DNA from: Alphaproteobacteria bacterium UBA1908
GTDB taxonomy: Bacteria > Pseudomonadota > Alphaproteobacteria > Caedimonadales > UBA1908
Assembly (NCBI GenBank): GCA_002337525.1
Contig: DDGG01000007.1
Coordinates: 15,169-34,058, forward strand
Length of the DNA: 18,890 nucleotides
Reading direction: 5' to 3'
Made by a program: the position numbers and the translations under genes. Shown here one piece after another: positions 7,634 to 14,937 of the stretch. Each line of letters begins with the position of its first letter. Position 1 is the stretch's first letter. The notes under the pieces were generated by a model. That model was given only the letters and a program-made list of their open reading frames with translations, was not told the origin of the DNA and did not search any database.

Positions 7634-8500
7634 ATGAAACAGCCTTCAATTATGCTCAAAATAGAAGATTTTTTTCACAGTAATTTGATGCATTGGGTCA
7701 TTACAGTACTTGTTCTGGCCAATGCTATCATTCTGGGGCTAAAGACAGAATCTTCAATCACCAGCCTTCACGGACCGCTACTTGAAACGATTGATCACGC
7801 CATTATAACAGTCCTTGTCATTGAAATCATTGTGCGTTTTCTAGGAACTCAGACGCGGTTTTTCAAGCGTTTCTGGAATGTATTTGATGCTGTTGTTCTT
7901 GCTATATCTGTCGTGGCCATTCTCTATGAAATAGAAGTTCTTCAGGCCCTGAGAATTATTTTGATTTTCCGCCTTGTTGAATTATTACCAAAAATGAAAC
8001 ATGTTGTTGATGCCATTGCCAGAGCCCTGCACGGCATTACAAACGCTGTTATCTTACTTATGGTAATCTTCTATACCTTCGCCGTTGCTGGTACCCACTT
8101 ATTTTCTGGTATTTCACAAGAAAATTTTGGAGACGTTGCCATTTCAATGTTCACGCTCTTCCAGTTGATGGCCTTTGATGAGCTTGGTAACGTGATCCGT
8201 CCTCTTATGGATGAACTTCCCTATGCATGGGCATTCTTTGTTTTATTCCTAGGACTAAGTGCCTTTTCAATCCTGAACCTTTTTATTGGTATTGTTGTAC
8301 AAGCCATGCAAGATGCTTCTGCCGATCTGGAACGAAGCAAGGATGATCCTATTGCCGGCCTAAAAAGCGAGGTTTCTGCCCTGAAACAAATTGTTCTTGA
8401 ACAACAGGCTTTTCAGAAAATACTAGCTCAAGACCTAAAGGCCAAAAAAACAGCGTCAAAAACGAAATCACCCAAAAAGACAACCAAAAAAGACACTTAA
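7634..8500 (+). CDS. voltage-gated cation channel homologue (BacNaV-type ion transport protein) with atypical filter
   Basis: A 288-residue six-helix channel subunit; it probably assembles as a tetramer in the inner membrane. GGAG lies seven bases before the ATG. S1 is about 18-36 (with Asn30), S2 53-72 (Glu64), S3 81-98 (Asp85), S4 101-118, S5 134-156, pore loop 170-190 and S6 197-224. The pore flanks FTLFQLM (173-179) and NLFIGIVVQAMQ (215-226) are nearly identical to bacterial sodium channels such as NavAb and NaChBac. The filter itself reads AFDELGN (180-186) where those have TLESWS. In S4 the gating positions read Gln104, Arg107, Leu110, Arg113, so two of four arginines are lost. Residues about 228-268 can form the C-terminal coiled coil, followed by a Lys-rich tail. 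The family is certain. Ion selectivity and voltage dependence are open. A terminator follows at once. Confidence 0.9.
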   Translation: MKQPSIMLKIEDFFHSNLMHWVITVLVLANAIILGLKTESSITSLHGPLLETIDHAIITVLVIEIIVRFLGTQTRFFKRFWNVFDAVVLAISVVAILYEIEVLQALRIILIFRLVELLPKMKHVVDAIARALHGITNAVILLMVIFYTFAVAGTHLFSGISQENFGDVAISMFTLFQLMAFDELGNVIRPLMDELPYAWAFFVLFLGLSAFSILNLFIGIVVQAMQDASADLERSKDDPIAGLKSEVSALKQIVLEQQAFQKILAQDLKAKKTASKTKSPKKTTKKDT

Positions 8501-8515
8501 GAAAAGGAACCTAGG

Positions 8516-8553
8516 AAAAAGGGAAGAAGAGGAAACTCTACTTCCCTTTTTTT
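8516..8553 (+). terminator. strong intrinsic terminator after the ion channel gene
   Basis: AAAAAGGGAAG (8516-8526) pairs with CTTCCCTTTTT (8541-8551). An A-A mismatch separates this outer stem from an inner AGAG/CTCT stem closed by a GAAA tetraloop (8532-8535). The T tract runs from 8547 to 8553. It lies 16 bases after the stop codon. Confidence 0.88.
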
Positions 8554-8675
8554 GCAGAAAGAACATTAGCCTGGTACAAAAACAAGCTAACTTTTCTCTC
8601 AGAAATTTGTCTCCATAATGCTTTTTGAAGGACAATGCTTGATGATTCAGGTATTCACGGCTGCCTTCAAAGAAA

Positions 8676-8713
8676 ATTAAAAAGGAACCCTATCCATGAA
8701 CATCTGTGTTCCT
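8676..8713 (-). terminator. probable terminator of tRNA-Val
   Basis: On the minus strand AGGAAC (8713-8708) can pair with GTTCCT (8688-8683), followed by a U-rich run with UUUUU at 8683-8679. The loop is 19 bases, longer than usual, which lowers confidence. It lies about 47 bases after the CCA end of tRNA-Val. The rest of 8554-8759 shows no gene. Confidence 0.4.
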
Positions 8714-8759
8714 GAATTAAAAATATATTGTGAGAGAGTTTATTGGACTTTTCTAAAGA

Positions 8760-8834
<75 letters not shown>

Positions 8835-8837
8835 CCT

Positions 8838-8865
8838 AAAAAAAGGGTCCTTAACCAAGGACCCT
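8838..8865 (-). terminator. intrinsic terminator after hupB
   Basis: On the minus strand AGGGTCCTT (8865-8857) pairs with AAGGACCC (8852-8845), followed by seven U residues (8844-8838). The stem is eight to nine base pairs with a tight GGTT loop. It lies about 50 bases after the hupB stop and immediately before tRNA-Val. Confidence 0.85.
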
Positions 8866-8914
8866 ATCTACTTACACTTTTTGGAAACTAAAGAAAAGTC
8901 TTTTTTAGGTTTTT

Positions 8915-9193
8915 TTATGCAGCAGCAACGGCTTCTTTTAAACCTTTACCAGGCTTAAATTTTGGTAACTTCGTCGCTGGAATTTGAATTTTTTCCCCTG
9001 TACGCGGGTTACGGCCTTCTGTTGCAGCACGATTTGCCACAGCAAAAGTTCCAAAACCTACAAGACGAACCTCTTGCCCAGACTGCAAAGAGCTTGAAAT
9101 AGAGTTAAATACAGCATCAACGGCCTTGGAAGCATCAGCTTTACTAAGACCAGCGTTCTCAGATACACGAGAGATCAAATCATTTTTGTTCAC
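8915..9193 (-). CDS. hupB: DNA-binding protein HU, beta-type
   Basis: A 92-residue histone-like nucleoid protein. It starts MNKNDLISRVSENAGLSKAD and has the DNA-binding arm GRNPRTGEKIQIPATKLPKF (75 or so onward, family signature with the intercalating proline). The hydrophobic core VRLVGFGTFAV is also canonical. The start codon is GTG at 9193, with GGGGA six bases upstream. The length equals the family norm. The neighbourhood with tRNA-Val on the same strand is common in alphaproteobacteria, where lon usually lies upstream; lon is absent here. The gene is probably transcribed alone: terminators lie on both sides. A TATAAT is present 23 bases upstream of the start codon, but its -35 partner is poor. 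Confidence 0.96.
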   Translation of the reverse strand: MNKNDLISRVSENAGLSKADASKAVDAVFNSISSSLQSGQEVRLVGFGTFAVANRAATEGRNPRTGEKIQIPATKLPKFKPGKGLKEAVAAA

Positions 9194-9215
9194 GAGATTT
9201 CCCCAATTCTAAAAA

Positions 9216-9221
9216 ATTATA
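9216..9221 (-). promoter_or_regulatory. candidate -10 box of hupB
   Basis: A perfect TATAAT on the minus strand, placed so that transcription would start about 16 bases before the GTG start of hupB. The candidate -35 sequences at 16-18 bases (CTTAAT, TCTTAA, CTCTTA) fall in a hairpin and match poorly. An upstream alternative, TTGATC-16-TAAAGA, is also present around 9255-9285. Either may be used. Confidence 0.3.
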
Positions 9222-9246
9222 AAAAATGCTCTTACTCATTAAGAGC
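9221..9246 (-). terminator. hairpin with U tract upstream of hupB (terminator or leader attenuator)
   Basis: On the minus strand GCTCTTA (9246-9240) pairs with TAAGAGC (9234-9228) around a five-base loop, and ATTTTTT follows. It could end the transcript arriving from the mnmA and S41-like genes. If hupB is transcribed from a more distant promoter, it would instead lie in the hupB leader. The remaining sequence to 9430 is very AT-rich and holds no gene. Confidence 0.45.
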
Positions 9247-9430
9247 CACTCTCTAATCTTTAACAAAAAAAATGATAAGATCAAGGTATTCCGCGTCTTA
9301 TACGAAAAAAAAATGATATTTATTCAAAAAAAAGAAGTTTTAATCGTATCTGGAAGGTCAATTTCTAAAAAAATTATTATAAATTAAAAGTAGTTAGCCA
9401 GATTTGAATTTGTGCCTTTTTGTTAAAAAA

Positions 9431-10432
9431 TTAAAACTCCTCATCTTCCCCTAAAATCCATTCCAAAGCCTTATTTAAGCAAGCATCTATATCTCTGGAA
9501 AAATCGGGAATCGGAATATCAGGTGTTAGACCAGATATAAAATAATCACCTGTTAAATTTAGAAAACGCCCCTCCCGTGCTAAAAGACATCCTCCTGTTT
9601 GTAAAAAATAAGGCTTGTAATAGGTCAAATCCCCAGCTGTTTCTTCTCCAAAAGATTTTGTGACTTTTTGAGACTTAAAGGCTAAAACCAATACCTCACC
9701 CGCCACCTTTGTCTCTTTGCTTTGCAAAACTGCTATTTTCCTGGGGGAATTAAAGACACGAACGGGAAGTCTGCCGCCTCCACTAAGATACTCGTTTTTA
9801 AAAAAAAGTTTATTTTGTACTTTCGAGAAACTTTCTATCACAGGACCTTGCTGCTCAATAAATCCCAGAGGACCTTCCTGAAATAAATCGACACATCCTG
9901 CTAAAAGGGTTTTGGGATCATGACCAGAACAATCCCTGAGGTCAATAATCCAACCCTTGGGAGAACGACGCTCTAAACGACGAATAATTTTCCGTATAAA
10001 ACGGATATAGGCACTTTTTTGAGTTGATTGGAGATGAGGTGCAGGCAAATATATATAGGCGACGCGACCTTCCAACAAACGAACAGAAGGACGTGCTGTG
10101 TTAAGAGCTTCATCCTGAGGAACAGATTTCAGAAAAAAAACACGTTCTTGACTAGATTCTTGAACAAATTTTTCACATTTTTCATAAAAAGCATCATTCA
10201 CATGACTTTCCTGTAAATTTGGAAAGTAAAGGTTGCTCTTTGATTTTAGAAAATCCTGAGGGCTTTGTTGTATATTGGAAAGAGCCTGGATGATGTCAGC
10301 TACAATACGTGACGATGCTTTATCTGTTATGGCAAACAATGATTGATTCATTGCAAGAAATAAAGCAATAAATCTTAAAAAACTAACGAGCGCCCGATAT
10401 CCAACCGCCACCCAATACTCTCTCACCGTCAT
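9431..10432 (-). CDS. S41-family (C-terminal processing) peptidase-like protein lacking the catalytic serine
   Basis: I favour the ATG at 10432 (333 residues); an in-frame ATG at 10477 would add 15 residues and enlarge the overlap with mnmA from 50 to 95 bases. Residues about 19-34 are hydrophobic and end in Leu-Phe-Ala, so a signal peptide is likely. The C-terminal half has the S41 fold pattern: GRVAYIYLP (122-130), GWIIDLRDCSGH (160-171, for the usual DLRxNxGG), IAVLQSKET (233-241), FGEETAGDL (261-269), and a final GLTPDIPIP. In S41 enzymes the nucleophile lies in T-x-S-S/A-G-E; here the stretch is TKVAGE (241-246) with Val243 in the serine position. It is therefore probably an inactive homologue, perhaps a binding protein, or highly divergent. 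The function is unknown. It is last in the mnmA transcript. Confidence 0.7.
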   Translation of the reverse strand: MTVREYWVAVGYRALVSFLRFIALFLAMNQSLFAITDKASSRIVADIIQALSNIQQSPQDFLKSKSNLYFPNLQESHVNDAFYEKCEKFVQESSQERVFFLKSVPQDEALNTARPSVRLLEGRVAYIYLPAPHLQSTQKSAYIRFIRKIIRRLERRSPKGWIIDLRDCSGHDPKTLLAGCVDLFQEGPLGFIEQQGPVIESFSKVQNKLFFKNEYLSGGGRLPVRVFNSPRKIAVLQSKETKVAGEVLVLAFKSQKVTKSFGEETAGDLTYYKPYFLQTGGCLLAREGRFLNLTGDYFISGLTPDIPIPDFSRDIDACLNKALEWILGEDEEF

Positions 10433-11504
10433 AAACGACACAGGCTTGGCCACTTGCCACCCCGTATTCTTTTTCATTAAGCCTGATTATAGCCTTTTTT
10501 TCACTCTGGTTCAACTCCAGGAATGCAGAAAGGGGTTTTTGACTGGACCTAATCCGAACAGAAACAGGCTTGCCCTGCCAGGATTCGTCGTCAAAACCAA
10601 GCCAGTTGACCTGGCGGACAAAAATCTCGCTCTTTGCCAAAAAGGATCTTGGCCCCACAAAGACTTGATGTTTTGAAGGGTCTATTGATACAACATACAA
10701 AGGGTCTCCGTCGTCATTTGACACCCCAAGCCCCCGACGTTGACCAATTGTATAGTGAATTGTTCCCTGGTGTTTTCCCAAATGCCGACCATCTACATGA
10801 AGGATATCTCCTTCTTCAAGTGTCCCGGGGCGCAATTTTTCAACAAGAGAAGCGTACTTTCCGTCGGGTACAAAGCAAATATCTTGACTATCGGGCTTTT
10901 CCGAGACTTCTAATTCATATTTACGTGCAAGGCGACGCGTTTCATCTTTAGGCACTCCTCCAAGAGGAAATCGCAAAAAATTAAGTTGCTCTTGTGTTGT
11001 GGCAAATAAGAAATAGCTCTGATCGCGATTGATATCAACTCCTTTATGAAGTTCAGCACCACGTTTTCCCGCAATACGACGCACATAGTGTCCCGTTGCA
11101 AGAGCCTCCGCTCCCAAATCTTTTGCAGCTTGAAACATATCTGTAAATTTAACTGTTTGATTACATCGGATACAGGGAACAGGGGTTTCTCCTGCAACAT
11201 AAGAATCAACGAAATCATCAATAACAGATTCTTTGAAACGGCTTTCGTAATTTAACACATAGTGAGGAAAACCAAGCTTTTCTGCAACCACACGAGCGTC
11301 ATAAATGTCAATACCTGCGCAACATGCCTTGGTTTTCCCACTCACAAAACCATGGTCATAAAGTTGCATTGTCATACCAACAACATCATACCCCGCTTCT
11401 GAAAGCAAAGCCGCCGTGACAGAACTATCAACGCCACCAGACATTGCAACCACAACACGTGTTTTCGAGGGAGGCTTCCCGAGGCCTAAAATATCTTCTG
11501 CCAT
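10383..11504 (-). CDS. mnmA: tRNA-specific 2-thiouridylase MnmA
   Basis: This enzyme thiolates uridine 34 of the tRNAs for Lys, Glu and Gln, using ATP and sulfur passed from a cysteine desulfurase. The 373-residue protein has the PP-loop AMSGGVDSS (20-28). The nucleophilic Cys114 is in PCIRCNQTVKF, and the persulfide-forming Cys210 is in DSQDICFVPDG. Also present are the tRNA-contacting DINRDQSYFLF, and GTIHYTIGQRRGLG in the central domain. The length is normal. The ATG lies five bases after the stop of the upstream bax-like gene and is preceded by AAAGG, so the two are probably co-transcribed. The downstream S41-like gene overlaps its 3' end. Confidence 0.97.
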   Translation of the reverse strand: MAEDILGLGKPPSKTRVVVAMSGGVDSSVTAALLSEAGYDVVGMTMQLYDHGFVSGKTKACCAGIDIYDARVVAEKLGFPHYVLNYESRFKESVIDDFVDSYVAGETPVPCIRCNQTVKFTDMFQAAKDLGAEALATGHYVRRIAGKRGAELHKGVDINRDQSYFLFATTQEQLNFLRFPLGGVPKDETRRLARKYELEVSEKPDSQDICFVPDGKYASLVEKLRPGTLEEGDILHVDGRHLGKHQGTIHYTIGQRRGLGVSNDDGDPLYVVSIDPSKHQVFVGPRSFLAKSEIFVRQVNWLGFDDESWQGKPVSVRIRSSQKPLSAFLELNQSEKKAIIRLNEKEYGVASGQACVVYDGERVLGGGWISGAR

Positions 11505-11509
11505 TTTTT

Positions 11510-12520
11510 CTAGGCCTTTTCAAACGTACTGTCCACAGAAGAAGACATAAGCTGAGCTGTATCAAACCTTTTCAAATTATTACTTTGAATAATATTTTGT
11601 ACTTTCACAATATATCGCCGACCAAGCTCGGAGTATCTAATAAGACCTTCTGCAAGAGTAAGGGCACATATATCCTGACCCTGCTCTCTCAAACGAGCCC
11701 GAATTTCTCTTAAATCCCGATAGGCAGGGTTCGCATTAATATTGCGAATATAGGCGTCAACACAGTCCTGTAAAGTTTCATAGCCCAAAACACGGTTACG
11801 CACTGTCATTCCAAAAGTCGAGTTTTTCTCGCGCGCAGCAAAAGAAGTCCCCCAGCCGGACTCTACCGCAGATTGACCTAATGCAAGAGAGGGAGGCAGA
11901 ATATCAATTCGACATAAAAGTTCATCAAGATCCCATTTCTTAAGGCGATATTTTTCCATCATTTCAGCAATCCATTTTTTATCATCCAGAGAAATAGGGT
12001 GATTTTTTGCTTGGTGCCTCATAATTAATTGAAGACGTTTTCGTTCTCCCAGAATTTTCTCATTGGCCTGCAAAATCAGAGGCAGATGTGAACGTAAGAA
12101 AATATCTTTCTTCTGGGTCGGTGATAATGACTTCAAGTCTCCGGGCAAGGAAAGAAGCTCCAGCCGCGGGACTTGAATACACCCCGAAAACTGGCAGGTA
12201 GAAAGAGTAAAACCATGCTTTTTAAAAACAGAGCGAAGTTCATTGACACTTCTTGCCGCAATACCTTCTTCATCCTCATTATCAGATACTAAACCAGAAA
12301 GATTGAATCCCGGATTTTTTTTCGCTTCCCGGGCATTTTCGAGTCTGGCTTTTGTGAAACGATCAGAAGATTCCTGATTCTTTGTTTTTGAGGGTGGAGC
12401 TATTTCCAGCGAGATGACAGGCTCAGGTGCTGCGTCAATTATACCAGGCTTTAAAAAACCAACAACAAACATCCCAACAGTCATAAGAGCTGTGAGAGCA
12501 AGAAAACAAATGCGACCCAT
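11510..12520 (-). CDS. Bax-like glucosaminidase-domain protein, membrane anchored
   Basis: I choose the ATG at 12520 because GAGGTGA lies just upstream; an ATG at 12550 would add ten residues without a Shine-Dalgarno sequence. Residues 3-23 form a signal anchor, followed by a charged linker to about residue 95. The C-terminal 200 residues match E. coli Bax and the glucosaminidase family. They include KKDIFLRSHLPLILQANEKI (147-166 when counted from 12550), LLCRIDILPPSLALGQSAVE, the likely catalytic Glu in AVESGWGTS (Glu230 on that numbering), and NSTFGM. A YxxxxxxVDAYIRNINANPAYR stretch follows, as in Bax. Such enzymes are thought to cut the glycan strands of peptidoglycan in the periplasm. 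The activity of Bax itself is not well established. The gene lies between nfu and mnmA on the same strand. Confidence 0.87.
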   Translation of the reverse strand: MGRICFLALTALMTVGMFVVGFLKPGIIDAAPEPVISLEIAPPSKTKNQESSDRFTKARLENAREAKKNPGFNLSGLVSDNEDEEGIAARSVNELRSVFKKHGFTLSTCQFSGCIQVPRLELLSLPGDLKSLSPTQKKDIFLRSHLPLILQANEKILGERKRLQLIMRHQAKNHPISLDDKKWIAEMMEKYRLKKWDLDELLCRIDILPPSLALGQSAVESGWGTSFAAREKNSTFGMTVRNRVLGYETLQDCVDAYIRNINANPAYRDLREIRARLREQGQDICALTLAEGLIRYSELGRRYIVKVQNIIQSNNLKRFDTAQLMSSSVDSTFEKA

Positions 12521-12577
12521 TGTCACCTCGAAACGTACTAAATTTTTCATGATCTTTATATAGGAATAACTCTTTAA

Positions 12578-13141
12578 TTATTCAATAGCTTGAACTTCCT
12601 GAACTTCAGGAATATAGTGCCGCAGCATATTTTCGACACCGGATTTTAAAGTAATTGTAGAACTCGGGCATCCAGAACAAGCACCTTTCATACGTAAATA
12701 AACAATGCCATTTTCAAAACGTTCAAAAGTTATGTCTCCCCCGTCTTGAGCGACTGCAGGACGTACCTTGGTATCAAGAAGTTCTTTAATCTCGGCCACG
12801 ACTTCTGGCTGTTCCTGGGAAGAATCAACAAGAGAAGTCTCTGACTGTTGCTCAGACTTCAAAGCAACACTGTCGTAACGAGAAAAAAATGCCATAATAG
12901 CACCAAGAATTGACGGACGCAGAATTTGCCAAGATGCCTCTGGATCTTTTGAAACTGAAATAAAATCGGCCCCCAGAAAAACACGGGAAACACCTTTAAT
13001 TTCAAAAAGACTCTCTAATAAGGGAGAGCGCCATGCGGACTCTGCATTTTCAAAATCAGCAGTTCCAATTTCTAAAACTGTACAGCCAGGAATGAATTTA
13101 ACAGTTTCGGGATTTGGCGTATCTTCTGTTTGAATAAACAT
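12578..13141 (-). CDS. NifU-family iron-sulfur carrier (Nfu/NfuA-type)
   Basis: A 187-residue Fe-S scaffold or carrier. Residues 1-85 are the Nfu N-terminal domain, starting MFIQTEDTPNPETVKFIPG. After a polar linker (about 95-112), residues 113-187 form the NifU C-terminal domain with VRPAVAQDGGDITFE and the cluster-binding CSGC motif (Cys155, Cys158). This two-domain form is standard in alphaproteobacteria and mitochondria. The ATG is preceded by GAGGA about eight bases upstream, and a good promoter lies about 60 bases further. Its neighbour mnmA also depends on the cell's sulfur-transfer chemistry, although the link may be accidental. Confidence 0.95.
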   Translation of the reverse strand: MFIQTEDTPNPETVKFIPGCTVLEIGTADFENAESAWRSPLLESLFEIKGVSRVFLGADFISVSKDPEASWQILRPSILGAIMAFFSRYDSVALKSEQQSETSLVDSSQEQPEVVAEIKELLDTKVRPAVAQDGGDITFERFENGIVYLRMKGACSGCPSSTITLKSGVENMLRHYIPEVQEVQAIE

Positions 13142-13172
13142 TCAGTCGATCCTCTTGCCTTTGATTTTTTCC

Positions 13173-13197
13173 TTAAAGCCCTTTTTACGGGCTTTAA
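13173..13197. repeat. hairpin in the nfu leader
   Basis: A perfect 9-bp inverted repeat TTAAAGCCC (13173-13181) / GGGCTTTAA (13189-13197) with a seven-base loop. It lies between the putative nfu promoter and its ribosome binding site. No adequate U tract follows on either strand, so a simple terminator is unlikely. It may be a leader structure or an operator. Confidence 0.5.
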
Positions 13198-13207
13198 AAT
13201 TCGTTGG

Positions 13208-13237
13208 ACTGTACTCTAACCATTGTATAGCTGTCAA
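13208..13237 (-). promoter_or_regulatory. candidate sigma-70 promoter of nfu
   Basis: A perfect -35 TTGACA (13237-13232) and a -10 TACAGT (13213-13208) are 18 bases apart on the minus strand. Transcription would start near 13201, so the 13173-13197 hairpin would fall in the leader. Confidence 0.52.
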
Positions 13238-13303
13238 CTAAAATAGATAGGTTCTTTTCTCTAAAGCCAACAGCCAGACAAGAAAGATTTTCTCTCATAA
13301 AAA

Positions 13304-13510
13304 CTATATGATAAAGCTATATAGAGCTTTTCCCCAAATTAATAGAGAAATCCCCACACCAATTAAAAATCCAATGACCACAACTTGTCCCAAAATCAAA
13401 GGCCATGAAGGCTTATTATCATTTGACGGTTTCGGAAATGCAAAAAAACGAATAATTCTTTTTTTTACGTTTCCAGAAAGAGGTTTTTCTTCTTTTTTAA
13501 AGTTCATCAT
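13304..13510 (-). CDS. small putative membrane protein, unknown function
   Basis: An open frame of 68 residues from the ATG at 13510 (or 67 from 13507). It has a basic, Lys/Arg-rich N-terminal third containing GNVKKRIIRFFAFPKP. It also has one strong hydrophobic segment, WPLILGQVVVIGFLIG and on to about residue 61, ending near the C-terminus. That layout (positive inside, single membrane span) supports a real protein. It lies 50 bases after gltA on the same strand. No Shine-Dalgarno sequence is visible. A 75-residue frame on the opposite strand covers the same bases but has no such pattern. I do not recognise the family. Confidence 0.5.
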   Translation of the reverse strand: MMNFKKEEKPLSGNVKKRIIRFFAFPKPSNDNKPSWPLILGQVVVIGFLIGVGISLLIWGKALYSFII

Positions 13511-13560
13511 CAAATCAGTAGGAAAACCAGGTTAAAACATAAAAATCTTTTTTCATATAC

Positions 13561-14862
13561 TTATGAGTTTCTTTCATTAACAGGAACAAATTTCCTTTTC
13601 TGATGTCCCTTATAAAGTTGACGGGGTCTCCCAATTTTCATTTTAGGATCTTCAATCATTTCTTTCCATTGAGAAAGCCATCCCACTGTTCGGGCAACAG
13701 CAAACAAGACTGTAAACATTGATGTTGGAATACCCATAGCCTTGAAAATAATTCCTGAATAGAAATCCACATTGGGAAATAGTCTCTTCTCCTGAAAATA
13801 AGGATCTGCCAGAGCTTTTTTTTCTAATGTTAAAGCAAGCTCAAGGAGAGGTTCCGACCCATTACCAACATCTTCCAGAATTTCATAGCAACTTTCCCGA
13901 AGAACACTGGCACGGGGATCATAGTTTTTATAAACACGGTGACCAAATCCCATTAACCTGAAAGGATCATCCTTATCTTTAGCACGCGCCAAAAATTCCG
14001 GAATTCTATCCGGCGTCCTAATTTCTTGAAGCATCTCCAGTACGGCTTCATTGGCCCCCCCATGAGCAGGTCCCCACAAACAGGCAATCCCCGCTGCTAT
14101 ACAGGCAAAGGGATTAGCGCCACTTGAGCTTGCAAGGCGTACCGTCGATGTAGAGGCATTTTGCTCATGATCTGCATGCAGAATAAAAATACGGTCCATT
14201 GCACGTTCCATAACAGGACTTACCTCATAGGGCTCCACAGGCAAAGAAAACATCATATGAAGAAAGTTTGCTGCGTAACTAAGGTCATTACGCGGATAAA
14301 CAAAAGGTTGCCCCTGAGAATACTTGTAAGCCATTGCTGCAATCGTTGGCATTTTTGCCAGCATACGTATAACCGCAAGTTTTTGCTGGTCAGGATCAGC
14401 AATATCAAGACTATCGTGATAAAACGCGGACAAAGCTCCCACAATACCAACCATAATTGCCATTGGATGAGCATCTCGTCGAAACCCACGGTAAAAATAA
14501 ATAAGCTGTTCATGCAACATTGTATGATGCGTAATTTCCGACCTAAAATGGTTTAATTGATCTAGATCTGGCAAATCATCGTGGAGTAATAAATAGGCCA
14601 CTTCCATAAAGCTGCTTTGGGACGCTAACTCCTGAATAGGGTAGCCTCGATGCAAAAGGATCCCTTTTTCTCCATCAATAAAGGTAATAGAAGACTCACA
14701 GCTTGCTGTTGAGGTGAAACCAGGATCATAGGTGAAATAACCATGGTCTGAATAAAGCTTGCGAACATCTATAACACGAGGACCAAGAGTTCCTTCCAGT
14801 AATGGAAGGTTCAAAATATTTTCTCCGCTGACAGAAACTTTCACGGTATTTTTCGACGACAT
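13561..14862 (-). CDS. gltA: citrate synthase (type II)
   Basis: Catalyses condensation of acetyl-CoA and oxaloacetate to citrate, the entry step of the TCA cycle. The 433-residue protein is full length and of the larger, Gram-negative type with an N-terminal beta domain (about 1-50). The active-site residues are present in order: His232 in ADHEQNASTSTVR, His267 in WGPAHGGANEAV, His308 in GFGHRVYKNYDPRA, and Asp366 in FPNVDFYSG. These correspond to E. coli His229, His264, His305 and Asp362. The ATG follows AAGGA with eight bases of spacing. It is downstream of gltX with a 75-base gap containing a TATAAT and an inverted repeat. Confidence 0.97.
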   Translation of the reverse strand: MSSKNTVKVSVSGENILNLPLLEGTLGPRVIDVRKLYSDHGYFTYDPGFTSTASCESSITFIDGEKGILLHRGYPIQELASQSSFMEVAYLLLHDDLPDLDQLNHFRSEITHHTMLHEQLIYFYRGFRRDAHPMAIMVGIVGALSAFYHDSLDIADPDQQKLAVIRMLAKMPTIAAMAYKYSQGQPFVYPRNDLSYAANFLHMMFSLPVEPYEVSPVMERAMDRIFILHADHEQNASTSTVRLASSSGANPFACIAAGIACLWGPAHGGANEAVLEMLQEIRTPDRIPEFLARAKDKDDPFRLMGFGHRVYKNYDPRASVLRESCYEILEDVGNGSEPLLELALTLEKKALADPYFQEKRLFPNVDFYSGIIFKAMGIPTSMFTVLFAVARTVGWLSQWKEMIEDPKMKIGRPRQLYKGHQKRKFVPVNERNS

Positions 14863-14892
14863 TTTTTTATCCTTGCCTTATTGCCAACCCCG

Positions 14893-14922
14893 TATTTAGT
14901 GCCTCCCTAAATATTCATTATA
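14893..14922 (-). promoter_or_regulatory. candidate gltA promoter with inverted repeat at the start site
   Basis: A perfect TATAAT lies at 14922-14917 on the minus strand, but no good -35 box is 16-18 bases upstream. Immediately downstream TATTTAG (14893-14899) and CTAAATA (14907-14913) form an inverted repeat around TGCCTCC, spanning the expected start site. Such an arrangement could be an operator or a leader hairpin. Confidence 0.4.
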
Positions 14923-14937
14923 GATGAGCGGAGACCT

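Noticed and set aside
13308..13535. Plus-strand open frame opposite the small membrane protein
   Set aside because: It has no membrane or domain pattern and no ribosome binding site. The opposite strand gives a better protein layout and is co-directional with gltA and nfu.
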